Notes: generated from the sequence alone by a model not told the origin. A stretch of 64,000 nt of DNA from Tolypothrix tenuis PCC 7101 (GCF_002368295.1 NZ_AP018248.1:8184625-8248624); one strand, 5' to 3'. Shown: positions 33,601 to 41,825, counted from the stretch's first letter. A program made the numbers and translations.

Positions 33601-36113
33601 GCTTGATCCAGGGGAGTTTGAGCATAGGTAAGTGCTTCTCTATATAAAGCTTCGGCTTGCTCAAAGTGACTACAAAGATAAGCGGCTTCGGAACCATCGC
33701 GATGTAAACTGTACATAAGCGTATAGTTCGTATGCCAAGTATTTTCAGACAATAAAGCGATACCAAGGGTGCAATAATCCTGTGCCGCTTGATAAGCGGC
33801 TGAAAGTTTGGCTTTTTGTCCTGCTTTTAAATTGAGTGCAGCCAATTCTTGTTTCTGTTCATCTGTGGCGATCACAGCTTTTCCCATATTCAGCTGGTTC
33901 ACCAGGTCAAAAATTCGCTCCTCTTGTTCTTGGGTGGATAAGCCTTGTAACAACAATTGACCAATGCGGAAATGAGTATACTGCTTTTGCTCCTCTGGAA
34001 TCAATGAGTATGCTGCTTGCTGAACGCGATCATGTAGGAATTTGTAGGTAACAATTTCTGAACCTTTCACCCCATCCTGCGATTCCCGCCCGACATAGAA
34101 TTTATAAACTTCACTCTGGGGTAAAATTAGCCCTTCTTGTAAAGCTTTCCATAAAGCTGTAGCGGTTTCAGTTGCCGATTTTTCCCAAATAATCGCCAAT
34201 GTCACCAAATCAAAAGAGTTACCAATACAAGCCGCAAATTTGAGAATTTCCTGTGTGGTTTCTGGCAATTTTTGTAACTGCAATGCCATAAATTCGACAA
34301 CGTCATCAGAAAGCGATAAGGCTTTTACTTCTGCAATGTCGCATTGCCAATTGCCTTCATACCAATTAAATTTAATCAATTTATCTTCATAGAGTGCTTT
34401 GATAAATTGGGTGCTAAAAAATGGATTTCCTTGAGTTTTTTGGTAAATTAATTGTGTTAATGGCTGGGCAATTTCGGATAAACAACTTAAGGTGTCAGCC
34501 ACCAATTGATTTAAACTAGAGAGGCTCAAAGGTGCTAGGGTAATGGTATTGATAGTAGCTTGAGCTTTTCTAATTTCGTCTAAAGTAAATATTAAAGGAT
34601 GGGCGGCGGAAACTTCATTATCTCGATAAGCACCAATTAATAATAAATATCCTCCATGAGATTCACCCATCAGTAATTCAATCAACTTCAGTGATGCTGA
34701 ATCTGCCCATTGTAAATCATCTAAAAACATTACTAAAGGATGTTCTTTAGTAGTAAAAACCTGCACAAATTTCTGAAATAATAAATTAAAGCGGTTTTGA
34801 GCCGCAGTTCCCGATAGCTTGGTTGCTGGTGGTTGCTGTCCAATAATTCTTTCTAATTCGGGAATGACTTCAATAATTACCTGACCATTTTCTCCTAAAG
34901 CCGCTAAAATCTTAGTTTGCCAAATTTTGATTTGAGCATCGCTTTCTGTAATTAATTGCCTCATTAAATCACGGAAGGCTTGCACAAATGCCGAAAAAGG
35001 AATGTTGCGATTAAATTGGTCGTATTTACCTTTAATGAAATAACCACATTGACGAACAATCGGTTTATGTACTTCGTTGACAACTGCAGTTTTACCAATC
35101 CCAGAAAACCCTGCTACTAGCATCATTTCTGTTGTACCGTGACTAACACGCTCAAATGCTTGCAGCAAGTTTTCTACTTCGCTGTCTCTGCCATATAATT
35201 TATCAGGAATAATAAAGCGATCGCACACATCCCGTTGTGCAATTGGGAAACTATCAATCTTGCCAGTTTCCTGCAGTTGAATCAAACATTTTTCTAAATC
35301 AAATTTCAGTCCTAATGCACTCTGATAGCGATTTTCAGCATTTTTCGCCATCAATTTGTTCACAATTTCTGAGAGTACAGGAGGAATTTTTGGGTTAATT
35401 GTATTTGCTAAAGGTGCAGTTTTCGCAATATGACAATGTACTAACTCCATTGCATCTGGCGTTGTAAATGGTAATTCTCCAGTGAGTAATTCATAAAAAC
35501 TAACACCTAAGGAATAAAAATCAGTGCGATAATCAATCCCCCGATTCATCCGTCCAGTTTGTTCTGGAGAAATATAACCTAATGTCCCTTCCAACACATT
35601 GGGACTAATTAAAGTTTGCGTTTCTCTTGGTAGTAAAGATGCAATACTAAAGTCAATTAATTTTACCTGTTGCGTTTCCGGGTTAATCAGGATATTGGCA
35701 GGTTTAATATCTTTATGAATAATCCGCTCGTGATATAGAATATCTAAGGTGTCGCAGAGTGCGATCGCAATCTTTAAAAATTCCTCTAGAGAGATACCAC
35801 CCAAAGTTTCTATCCTAGCAAAATCCTTGAGGGAAATCCCCCCAAAGTCTTCCATTACCAACGCATAGCCATTTTGGTAAGGTTCCAAGCTATAGGTTTG
35901 GATGATACTGGGGTAGTTGAGATTTTTGGCGATTGTATATTGATTGCGAAACTGCACTATTTCGCCAAAGCCGGGATAAGCATTCTTGAGCAGCTTGATG
36001 ACTACACCTAAAGAGTCAGCCTCTCTAACTGCGCGATAAACTATAGTTCTGGAACCGTTGTAGAGTTCTGCACCAATCTGATATCCAGGAATACTAACTA
36101 CTGTGTTAAGCAT
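30678..36113 (-). CDS. Giant Ser/Thr kinase-AAA ATPase-GAF-histidine kinase (kinase 4)
   Basis: An 1811-residue protein, first in the transcription order and the most diverged of the four. The kinase domain starts 'MLNTVVSIPGYQIGAELYNG' and has 'HKDIKPANI' and 'DFS'. The ATPase has 'GFSGIGKT' and 'LVMFLDDLQWAD'. The helical region differs strongly from the others. The GAF domain follows a Ser/Thr-rich linker. HisKA 'GVAHEMNNPLGF' has its His near 1552, with 'DNGKGM' and 'GKGTGLGLAI' after it. The C-terminus ends with a duplicated seven-residue unit ('FIIEIPK' then 'FIIEIPL') made by a 21-bp tandem duplication at 30684-30725. It probably leads the cluster. Confidence 0.95.
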   Translation of the reverse strand: MLNTVVSIPGYQIGAELYNGSRTIVYRAVREADSLGVVIKLLKNAYPGFGEIVQFRNQYTIAKNLNYPSIIQTYSLEPYQNGYALVMEDFGGISLKDFARIETLGGISLEEFLKIAIALCDTLDILYHERIIHKDIKPANILINPETQQVKLIDFSIASLLPRETQTLISPNVLEGTLGYISPEQTGRMNRGIDYRTDFYSLGVSFYELLTGELPFTTPDAMELVHCHIAKTAPLANTINPKIPPVLSEIVNKLMAKNAENRYQSALGLKFDLEKCLIQLQETGKIDSFPIAQRDVCDRFIIPDKLYGRDSEVENLLQAFERVSHGTTEMMLVAGFSGIGKTAVVNEVHKPIVRQCGYFIKGKYDQFNRNIPFSAFVQAFRDLMRQLITESDAQIKIWQTKILAALGENGQVIIEVIPELERIIGQQPPATKLSGTAAQNRFNLLFQKFVQVFTTKEHPLVMFLDDLQWADSASLKLIELLMGESHGGYLLLIGAYRDNEVSAAHPLIFTLDEIRKAQATINTITLAPLSLSSLNQLVADTLSCLSEIAQPLTQLIYQKTQGNPFFSTQFIKALYEDKLIKFNWYEGNWQCDIAEVKALSLSDDVVEFMALQLQKLPETTQEILKFAACIGNSFDLVTLAIIWEKSATETATALWKALQEGLILPQSEVYKFYVGRESQDGVKGSEIVTYKFLHDRVQQAAYSLIPEEQKQYTHFRIGQLLLQGLSTQEQEERIFDLVNQLNMGKAVIATDEQKQELAALNLKAGQKAKLSAAYQAAQDYCTLGIALLSENTWHTNYTLMYSLHRDGSEAAYLCSHFEQAEALYREALTYAQTPLDQAIIYRVQMTQYQLQGRNAEAIAIQRQSLQLLGWIMPQEQETIQASLDAEIATVQQFLEQHTIESILAAPKMQDANIAEILRILQILFYAAWLDGQSTLALLALAKMTTLSLQYGNSDMSPFGYVGYGLIANGVLKDCATAYQFGEMAVQLCEQFDNADVRGMTNFLFAADVHSWSRPIREADQYYNNAYKYGMEAGNWLTVGFMMMQSGSDRLTYGKNLEDLYAIAQNHAAFMAHIKSLDNLDALIAGVIQPIRNLLGLTKTRFTFDDGSFSEAQYLQKYHNSPYNLAWLYSVKIRHAYLFDDRIAYPHLIPQLSIIENTIASHAKVPSSVFYVALMHLALAETANEDAEKQHHWQSLIPLEEKLNLWSTACPENILHKCLLIQAEKARLNQEKTAAIELYDQAITQAQANEYGYEEALANELAAKFYLEWGKPKVAAGYMQEAYYCYARWGAKAKTDDLEKRYPQLLQPILQQQKFGLDPLETIATIINNSTSSSSCTVKTSISDVLDLNAVLKAAQAISSTLELDELIAKLTLIILENSGAKKSVIILPQENQWRVQALTFIDHKSTTQTDIKTILDPQPLDTCHHVPTSLINYVKNTQETVVINNCQINIPGLLGEYMLQHQPHSVLCTPIMNQGHLLGIIYLENKLTTGVFTNERLQVIKLLSSQAAISIENARLYQQAQQALRDLQQAQLQIVQSEKMSALGNLVAGVAHEMNNPLGFIAASLAQAKPTLTDIFAHLNLYQERFNEPGEEILNHADEIDLEYSLEDLQKMMASMMMACDRLKNISTSLRTFSRADKDYKVPFNIHEGIDSTILILKHRLKANEQRPAIEVITNYGNLPLVECFPGQLNQVFMNILANAIDALDEFNQGRKFAEIQANPNLITVTTSVVDKKVKIAIADNGKGMAASVKDKIFDHLFTTKAVGKGTGLGLAIARQIVEETHCGKLSCHSVLGEGTEFIIEIPKFIIEIPL
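30684..30725. repeat. 21-bp tandem duplication at the 3' end of kinase 4
   Basis: Two adjacent 21-bp units (30684-30704 and 30705-30725) differ at two positions and keep the frame, adding seven residues to the C-terminal strand compared with the three paralogues. Confidence 0.85.
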
Positions 36114-36141
36114 ACTGTCGCATTTTTTAGACCTCAGGAGT

Positions 36142-36153
36142 TAGTATTCCCAG
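36142..36153 (-). promoter_or_regulatory. Shared CTGGGAATACTA motif upstream of kinase 4
   Basis: It lies 28 bases before the ATG of the first gene in the cluster. This is the only copy with ample upstream DNA, so a full promoter for the whole cluster is expected here. Confidence 0.45.
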
Positions 36154-36382
36154 TTAGTGATACTAAATAATTGATTGTTAACTAAAGAGTTATTATAAAA
36201 CGCTTCGTTAATGCAAAGCTAAAAATGCTTTAGCGTTCTTCTATTTTCGTAAATAAACTAATGATGAGACTACTGGTTTGCAAAATTTTTTTAATAACTT
36301 CTATGTACATAGTGGAAGCTAGAAAAAGTTAACCGCTGCTCTAGGTGAAAGTAATTATAACTGGTTGCATAATTGGTAAAAT

Positions 36383-36416
36383 CGGGGAGATATTCAGTAA
36401 TTCTTATTTCTCCCCG
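36383..36416 (-). terminator. Hairpin after sodA
   Basis: On the minus strand CGGGGAGA pairs with TCTCCCCG across an 18-base loop, followed by ATTTTA. It begins 11 bases beyond the sodA stop. The large loop makes it a modest terminator. Confidence 0.5.
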
Positions 36417-36426
36417 TTGCCTTTAT

Positions 36427-37182
36427 CTAAGCGAACTTACTAGCAGTAGCAAATCGCTGATTAATTTCATCCCAATTTACCACATTCCACCAAGCTTCTA
36501 AATAATCAGCACGGCGGTTTTGGTAGTTGAGATAATAGGCGTGTTCCCAAACATCATTACCTAAAATTGGGTATTTTCCTTGGCTGAAAGGAGTGTCTTG
36601 ATTGGCTGTAGTAGTTACTTCCAACTTGCCATTTTTATTGCGAACCAGCCAAACCCAACCACTACCAAATTGGCCTGCACCTGCTTCATTAAATTGTTTT
36701 TTGAAAGCTGCAAAATTACCGAAATTCTGATTTATAGCAGTTGCGATCGCCCCTGTAGGTTCACCACCACCTTTAGGCTTCATAATTTGCCAAAACATCG
36801 AGTGATTGATATGACCGCCGCCATTATTGCGTACAGTTTTGCGAATATCAGCGGGTACTTTGTCAAGTTGACGTAACAGTTCTTCAACAGTTCTGCCTTT
36901 AAGTTGTGGATGTTTCTCCAACGCTGCATTCAAGTTTTTCACATAAGCTGCATGATGCTTATCGTGATGAAACTGCATAGTTTTAGCATCAATATGTGGT
37001 TCCAGCGCATCATAGGCATAAGGCAGAGGCGGTAATTGAATTGCCCCTTTAGTATCTGATTTTGGTTCTGGACTTGTTGGGTTTTCGCTAGGAGAATTCT
37101 CCGCCAAAGCGCAAGCCTCCAGTGCAAAAGTACCTACACCCGCACCAACTAAAAACAAGAAATGGCGACGATTGATACTCAT
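36427..37182 (-). CDS. sodA: Mn superoxide dismutase with Tat/lipoprotein-type signal
   Basis: The start is the Met of 'MSINRRHFLFLVGAGVGTF', giving 251 residues. This N-terminus has a twin-arginine motif (NRRHFLF) and a hydrophobic stretch ending 'ALEAC', so the protein is probably exported by Tat and may be lipid-anchored at the Cys. A Pro/Ser-rich linker leads to the SOD core: 'FHHDKHHAAYV', 'GGGHINHSMFW', 'GSGWVWLVRN', 'TANQDTP' and 'DVWEHAYY', which supply the His, His, Asp and His metal ligands. Gly in 'GGGHINH' and Gln in 'ANQDTP' point to the Mn rather than the Fe form. It converts superoxide to peroxide and oxygen at the thylakoid or periplasmic side. Membrane-bound SodA is known in Anabaena. 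Confidence 0.93.
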   Translation of the reverse strand: MSINRRHFLFLVGAGVGTFALEACALAENSPSENPTSPEPKSDTKGAIQLPPLPYAYDALEPHIDAKTMQFHHDKHHAAYVKNLNAALEKHPQLKGRTVEELLRQLDKVPADIRKTVRNNGGGHINHSMFWQIMKPKGGGEPTGAIATAINQNFGNFAAFKKQFNEAGAGQFGSGWVWLVRNKNGKLEVTTTANQDTPFSQGKYPILGNDVWEHAYYLNYQNRRADYLEAWWNVVNWDEINQRFATASKFA

Positions 37183-37257
37183 AAAAAATTTTGCAGCCAA
37201 TGAATAAAATTACTAGACAGCTTTTATTGTCGTAGATTCAGGCTGCAAAAGAATGAG

Positions 37258-37379
37258 AATTGGGTATGGGGCATTGGGTATGGGGCATTGGGTATGGGGC
37301 ATTGGGCATGGGGCATTGGGCATTGCTGATTTACCAATTACCAATTACCAATTACCAATTACCCATTACCCATTACCAA
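37258..37379. repeat. STRR block (GGGCATTGGGTATG and ATTACCA units)
   Basis: About seven GGGCATTGGGTATGG-type units are followed by about six TTACCAA/TTACCCA heptamers. The block fills the gap between icd and sodA and reaches the icd stop codon. Confidence 0.85.
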
Positions 37380-38801
37380 TTACCCAAAATGCTGAATAAT
37401 TGCATCGGCAAATTCAGAACACTTTAACGGCTGTACTTGTGGTTCGAGTAAACGTGCTAAATCGTAGGTGACTTGACGATTGGCGATCGCACTTCCTAGG
37501 CCTTTCTTGATCAGGTCTGCGGCTTCTTGCCAACCCATAAACTCTAGCATCATCACCCCAGACAAGATGACCGAACCGGGATTGATCCGATCTAAGCCCG
37601 CGTGTTTGGGTGCGGTACCGTGGGTAGCTTCAAAGACGGCGCAGGAATCGCCAATATTTGCCCCTGGCCCCATTCCTAAGCCGCCCACAATGGCAGCAGC
37701 GGCATCAGATAGGTAATCGCCGTTTAAATTCATGGTCGCCAGAATCGAATATTCATCGGGTCTGGTTTGGATTTGTTGAAAAATACTGTCAGCAATCCGG
37801 TCATTGACCATGATTTTATCTTTCCACTTGCCGTTGCCGTGGCTGTCCCAAATTGTGTTAAGAACAGTTTCAACTTCCTTGACAATTTGCGCTTGTTTCT
37901 CTGGAGTTAGGGCATCAAATCCAGGGTCAACTTGACGGGCGTTGTCTTCTAAGGAAAGATTGGGGTTTTTCTCCTTATTACTTAAAATCCAAGATTCCCG
38001 TTCGGTGACCGTTTCTTGGCGAAATTCGGTGGTTGCTAGTTCATAACCCCAATCACGGAAAGCGCCTTCGGTGTATTTCATGATGTTGCCCTTATGCACC
38101 AAAGTCACCTGTTGCTTGTTTTTAGGCAATAACAAGGCGTGTTTGATGGCACGGCGGACTAAACGCTGGGAACCCTTTTTACTAATGGGTTTGATACCAA
38201 TACCAGCATCGAGGGGGATCTGCTTTTTCCCATGTTCTGGGGTGGCGGGGATCAATTCTTCATTGAGAATTTTAATTAAGCGATCGCCAATTTCGCTGCC
38301 TTGTCGCCACTCAATCCCCAAATAAATATCTTCTGTGTTTTCCCGATAAACGATCACATCTAGCTTTTCGGGATTTTTGTGGGGTGAGGGTGTACCTGCA
38401 TAGTAGCGGCAAGGACGCACGCAAGCATACAAGTCAAAAATTTGTCTCAGAGCCACATTTAAAGACCGAATACCGCCCCCAACAGGAGTGGTCAAAGGGC
38501 CTTTAATAGCAACACCATATTCTTGAATAGCTGTGAGAGTATCCTGTGGCAAATACTGGTATGTTCCGTATAAATCACAGGCTTCATCCCCAGCGTAAAC
38601 CTTAAACCAACTAATTTGTCGCTTACCGTTATATGCCTTTGCTACCGCCGCATCCAGTACTTTTTGGGTAGCAGGCCAGATATCTATACCCGTTCCATCA
38701 CCCCGGATAAAGGGGATAATTGGGTTATCAGGAACAACAGGCTCACCATTCTTAAAGGTAATTTTTTGACCCTTTGTCGGGGGGGTAATCTTGTCGTACA
38801 T
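37380..38801 (-). CDS. icd: NADP-dependent isocitrate dehydrogenase
   Basis: The start is the ATG at 38801 because AGGAG lies 7 bases upstream and the N-terminus 'MYDKITPPTKGQKITFKNG' fits cyanobacterial Icd. A longer frame to 38960 only translates heptamer repeats. The 473 residues match the cyanobacterial length. Recognisable blocks are 'IPFIRGDGTGIDIWPATQ', 'RSLNVALRQIFDLYACVRP', 'RENTEDIYLGIEW', 'VHKGNIMKYTEGAFRDWGYE' and 'THGTAPKHAG'. It oxidises isocitrate to 2-oxoglutarate with NADP+. 2-Oxoglutarate is both the carbon skeleton for ammonium assimilation and the nitrogen-status signal in cyanobacteria. It is divergent from gun4, sharing a 336-base spacer. Confidence 0.96.
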   Translation of the reverse strand: MYDKITPPTKGQKITFKNGEPVVPDNPIIPFIRGDGTGIDIWPATQKVLDAAVAKAYNGKRQISWFKVYAGDEACDLYGTYQYLPQDTLTAIQEYGVAIKGPLTTPVGGGIRSLNVALRQIFDLYACVRPCRYYAGTPSPHKNPEKLDVIVYRENTEDIYLGIEWRQGSEIGDRLIKILNEELIPATPEHGKKQIPLDAGIGIKPISKKGSQRLVRRAIKHALLLPKNKQQVTLVHKGNIMKYTEGAFRDWGYELATTEFRQETVTERESWILSNKEKNPNLSLEDNARQVDPGFDALTPEKQAQIVKEVETVLNTIWDSHGNGKWKDKIMVNDRIADSIFQQIQTRPDEYSILATMNLNGDYLSDAAAAIVGGLGMGPGANIGDSCAVFEATHGTAPKHAGLDRINPGSVILSGVMMLEFMGWQEAADLIKKGLGSAIANRQVTYDLARLLEPQVQPLKCSEFADAIIQHFG

Positions 38802-39137
38802 ACATACACTCCTAATTGATAAATACTTTGGGTATGGGGCATGGGGCATGGGGCATTGGGAATGGGGCATGGGGCATAGGGCATGGGGCATTGCTAATTC
38901 TTTCTCTTCCCTAGTCCCCAATCTCCAATCCCCAATCCCCAGTCCCAGCCTTTGCAGCACAGATTTCCCCCTACTTTCCTTGTACAGTATTTAGGGCTAA
39001 GGTGTGGGATTGAGTGAAATCAGCGCTATTTTGTACGATCAAAAATAGTAAACTACTTTTCGCTATCAGTGTTTAATCTTTAAGAACACCCGATAGCCGA
39101 TCGCATTTTCAAACTCCCACTACAACGAGTAATTGGC
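38802..39137. other. icd-gun4 divergent spacer
   Basis: It holds the icd ribosome site, an STRR block at about 38828-38945 (GGGGCATGGGGCATT units, then CCCCAATCCCCAGTCC units) and about 190 bases before gun4. No NtcA site (GTA-N8-TAC) was recognised with certainty. Confidence 0.5.
38828..38945. repeat. STRR block upstream of icd
   Basis: GGGGCATGGGGCATTGGG-type heptamers are followed by CCCCAATCTCCAATCCCC heptamers on the same strand, so the two halves can pair with each other. Confidence 0.8.
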
Positions 39138-39851
39138 ATGACAGACCCAATGATTGTATCAGGCACTGCTAATGACATCGACTCCCTCCGAAGAACGCTA
39201 ATCGCTGGGTCTCTTCAAGTCCAACAGCAAACAATCCCAAAGTTAGCTGAGTTGGGTGATGCGGGATTAGATGTATTGATGGAATTTTTACAGAAACGTA
39301 GTGATACCCCAGCGACTTGGATTGATGGCAAGGCCTATCAAGTACTCTACAACTCTGATGCACCTAAAGCCAAAGAATTTTTGCTTTCCCATTTTCCTGA
39401 GGGAATTGTACCTCTAAAATCAGATTGTGGGATTAATTACAATTCTTTGCAACAATTACTTGCCGCCCAAGACTTCCAAGCAGCCGATCGCGTAACTATC
39501 GAAAAAATGTGTGAACTAGCAGGGCCAACGGCATTACAAAGAAAATGGTTGTATTTTACCGAAGTAGAAAATTTTCCCTCGGTTGACTTACATACTATTA
39601 ATAATCTGTGGTTAGTTCATTCGGAAGGCAAGTTTGGGTTTTCCGTTCAGCGAGAAATCTGGTTAGGTTTAGGTAAAAATTGGGACAATTTCTGGTCAAA
39701 AATTCATTGGAAAAATGGTAATAATTGGACTAGATACCCTAATGAATTTACCTGGGATTTAAGCGCACCTAGAGGTCACTTACCCCTTTCTAATCAACTA
39801 CGCGGCGTGCGAGTCATTGCTTCGTTATTTGCTCATCCTGCTTGGAAGTAG
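39138..39851 (+). CDS. gun4: GUN4 tetrapyrrole-biosynthesis regulator
   Basis: A 237-residue full-length GUN4. The N-terminal helical-repeat domain (about 10-80) includes 'LQVQQQTIPKLAELGDAGLD'. The porphyrin-binding core (about 95-235) includes 'INYNSLQQLLAAQDFQAAD', 'RKWLYFTEVENFPSVDLHTI', 'LWLVHSEGKFGFSVQREIW' and 'WKNGNNWTRYPNEFTWDL'. GUN4 binds protoporphyrin and Mg-protoporphyrin and stimulates the ChlH subunit of Mg-chelatase at the start of chlorophyll synthesis. No chl genes are adjacent; the gene is divergent from icd. Confidence 0.94.
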   Translation: MTDPMIVSGTANDIDSLRRTLIAGSLQVQQQTIPKLAELGDAGLDVLMEFLQKRSDTPATWIDGKAYQVLYNSDAPKAKEFLLSHFPEGIVPLKSDCGINYNSLQQLLAAQDFQAADRVTIEKMCELAGPTALQRKWLYFTEVENFPSVDLHTINNLWLVHSEGKFGFSVQREIWLGLGKNWDNFWSKIHWKNGNNWTRYPNEFTWDLSAPRGHLPLSNQLRGVRVIASLFAHPAWK

Positions 39852-40036
39852 TCATCAGACCAATTTTGGATTTTGAATTTTAGATTTTGGATTTTGGATT
39901 AACATTTTAATAATCTCAAAATTCTCGAAATCTCAAAGACAATCACTAATCCAATTTGGTATCAGTCATCAGTCCTGAACAATCAAAATCAAGGACAAAT
40001 GACCAATGACAAACTACAAATGACAAACTACAAACA

Positions 40037-41143
40037 ATGGCAAACGTCCGTTTAGAAGACATCAAACGTAGATTTAACAACGTAACTGCTATCGAGGATA
40101 TTTCTTTTGAAATTCCCGATGGCGAGTTTTGGGTTTTAGTAGGGCCTTCTGGTTGTGGGAAATCTACGATTTTGCGAACGATCGCTGGTTTAGAAACAGC
40201 CACATCCGGTAAACTCTTTATTGGCGATCGCTTGATGAACAATATCCCAGCTAGACAGAGGGATGTAGCGATGGTTTTCCAAAACTATGCCCTATATCCC
40301 CACATGACGGTGGCGGAAAACATCGCTTTTGGGATGCAGATGCGGAAGGTTGACCGCAAGGTAATTCAAGATAGAGTGTTAAATGTAGCGCGATCGCTTT
40401 CCCTAGAACATTTGCTAGATCGCAAACCCAAACAACTTTCTGGGGGACAACAACAACGGGTAGCATTAGGAAGAGCGATCGCGCGTCAACCGCAAGTCTT
40501 TTTACTCGATGAACCTTTGTCTAATTTAGATGCCCAATTACGAGATGATACAAGAGCAGAGTTAAAGCAGCTGCATCAAAATGTGGGAATTACCACAGTA
40601 TATGTGACTCACGATCAAGTTGAAGCAATGACTTTAGCAGATCAAATTGTCGTACTGAATCGTGGACGCATTCAACAAATTGGCGATCCACAAAGCATTT
40701 ATGCCAATCCCGCTAATCAAATGGTGGCATCTTTTTTAGGCAATCCACCCATGAATATTTTGCCTGCGATCGCTCAGTATGAAGGTTTTAATGTTAGCGG
40801 ACAGTTATTAGAAATTCCCACAACTTTACAAGCTAAATTACAACTGCATCAAGGAAAAAGTGTGGATTTGGGCATTCGTCCCGAACATATTACCATCAAC
40901 ACAGATTCAGCAGCTATTACCGAAAACTCTGCACTATTATCTGTGGAAGTCAAGGTGGTAGAACCCTTGGGGAGAGAAACTTTAATTCGCGCCAGTGTAC
41001 CTGATTCATCAGTACTGCTGAACGTCCAGGTAGGTGGTGCGGTGCGTTTACATCCAGGCGATCGCCTTTCCCTACAACTCGATTTGAATCACTTATTTGT
41101 CTTTGACTCTACTACTGGCGACAGAATATTTCCTGGAAAATAA
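40037..41143 (+). CDS. ugpC: ABC transporter ATPase, UgpC/MalK type
   Basis: A 368-residue ATPase with a C-terminal regulatory domain. Motifs: Walker A 'GPSGCGKST', Q-loop 'VFQNYALYPHMTV', signature 'LSGGQQQRVALGRAIARQP', Walker B 'VFLLDEPLSNLD' and switch 'YVTHDQVEAM'. After 'NPANQMVASFLGNPPMN' a TOBE-type region carries 'IRPEHI'. This is the class that powers uptake of sugars or glycerol-3-phosphate and can serve several transporters. No permease or binding protein is next to it, so the name is by family only. It begins after a run of repeated ATGACAAACTACAA units. Confidence 0.9.
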   Translation: MANVRLEDIKRRFNNVTAIEDISFEIPDGEFWVLVGPSGCGKSTILRTIAGLETATSGKLFIGDRLMNNIPARQRDVAMVFQNYALYPHMTVAENIAFGMQMRKVDRKVIQDRVLNVARSLSLEHLLDRKPKQLSGGQQQRVALGRAIARQPQVFLLDEPLSNLDAQLRDDTRAELKQLHQNVGITTVYVTHDQVEAMTLADQIVVLNRGRIQQIGDPQSIYANPANQMVASFLGNPPMNILPAIAQYEGFNVSGQLLEIPTTLQAKLQLHQGKSVDLGIRPEHITINTDSAAITENSALLSVEVKVVEPLGRETLIRASVPDSSVLLNVQVGGAVRLHPGDRLSLQLDLNHLFVFDSTTGDRIFPGK

Positions 41144-41359
41144 CTATGATTTTACCGAAAATACCAGGTGTAAAATCAAATTCATTTCTTGGCTATGGCT
41201 AAGAAAAATTAGTAAAAGCAATACATATATTTTTGGCTAATTGTCAGTAATATTCCTAACTTTAAATAACCGTAGTAGTATTGCATAATACTAAAGATAA
41301 TGAGGTAAATATTATTCCAGGTACAACTGTGTAGTTTAGTTGAGTCTAATCAAAATAAA

Positions 41360-41386
41360 CTAACAAAATTAGTATAATTTTGTTAG
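41360..41386 (+). promoter_or_regulatory. Perfect 12-bp inverted repeat before xisH
   Basis: CTAACAAAATTA and TAATTTTGTTAG pair exactly around GTA, 22 bases before the xisH ATG. A consensus -10 box, TATAAT (41373-41378), lies inside it, so a dimeric repressor bound here would cover the promoter. If it is transcribed instead, it would form a leader hairpin near the start codon. Confidence 0.55.
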
Positions 41387-41408
41387 TATACATATTCTTG
41401 AAACATCC

Positions 41409-41825
41409 ATGCCTGCTAAAGATATTTACCATGATACTGTGAAGTTATCTTTAATTAAAGATGGATGGACAATTACTCATGATCCACTTCTACTGCAATA
41501 TGGGACGAAAGATTTATTTGTCGATTTGGGAGCAGAAAAAATTCTAGCTGCGGAGAGAAGTGGAGATAAAATCGCAGTTGAAATTAAAAGCTTTATTAGT
41601 CCTTCTCCCATGAATGATTTAGAGAAGGCTATTGGACAGTATATCCTTTATAAAAACATTCTTGAAGAAATTGAAAAAGATAGATTATTATATTTAGCTG
41701 TTACAAACATAGTCTATAAAGATATTTTTGCTGAACCTATTGGAAAATTAGTTATGCAAAAAAACCATTTAAGGTTAATGATATTTAATTCTCACCGACA
41801 GGAAATAGAAGAATGGATAAATTAG
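41409..41825 (+). CDS. xisH: XisH family protein (fdxN element excision controlling factor)
   Basis: A 138-residue protein with the XisH pattern: 'AKDIYHDTVKLSLIKDGWTI', 'LFVDLGAEKILAAERSGDKI', 'AVEIKSFISPSPMNDLEKAI' and 'GQYILYKNIL'. The D-x(n)-E-x-K layout ('VDLG', 'VEIKSF') resembles an endonuclease-like fold. In Anabaena 7120 XisH and XisI are needed together with the recombinase XisF to remove the fdxN element during heterocyst development. Here there is no recombinase nearby, and many cyanobacteria carry scattered xisH-xisI pairs. The gene overlaps xisI by 13 bases. Confidence 0.92.
   Translation: MPAKDIYHDTVKLSLIKDGWTITHDPLLLQYGTKDLFVDLGAEKILAAERSGDKIAVEIKSFISPSPMNDLEKAIGQYILYKNILEEIEKDRLLYLAVTNIVYKDIFAEPIGKLVMQKNHLRLMIFNSHRQEIEEWIN

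Larger units (their letters stand above)
36114..36426. other. Spacer between sodA end and kinase 4 start
   Basis: The 313 bases hold the leader of kinase 4, with the shared CTGGGAATACTA motif at 36142-36153 (28 bases before the ATG), and a hairpin near the sodA stop. Nothing else was recognised. Confidence 0.5.

Noticed and set aside
38802..38960. N-terminal extension of icd
   Set aside because: The 53 extra codons translate heptamer repeats, and a good ribosome site precedes the internal ATG.
40251..40466. Minus-strand frame inside the ugpC-type gene
   Set aside because: It is antisense to the conserved ATPase motifs and is a shadow frame.
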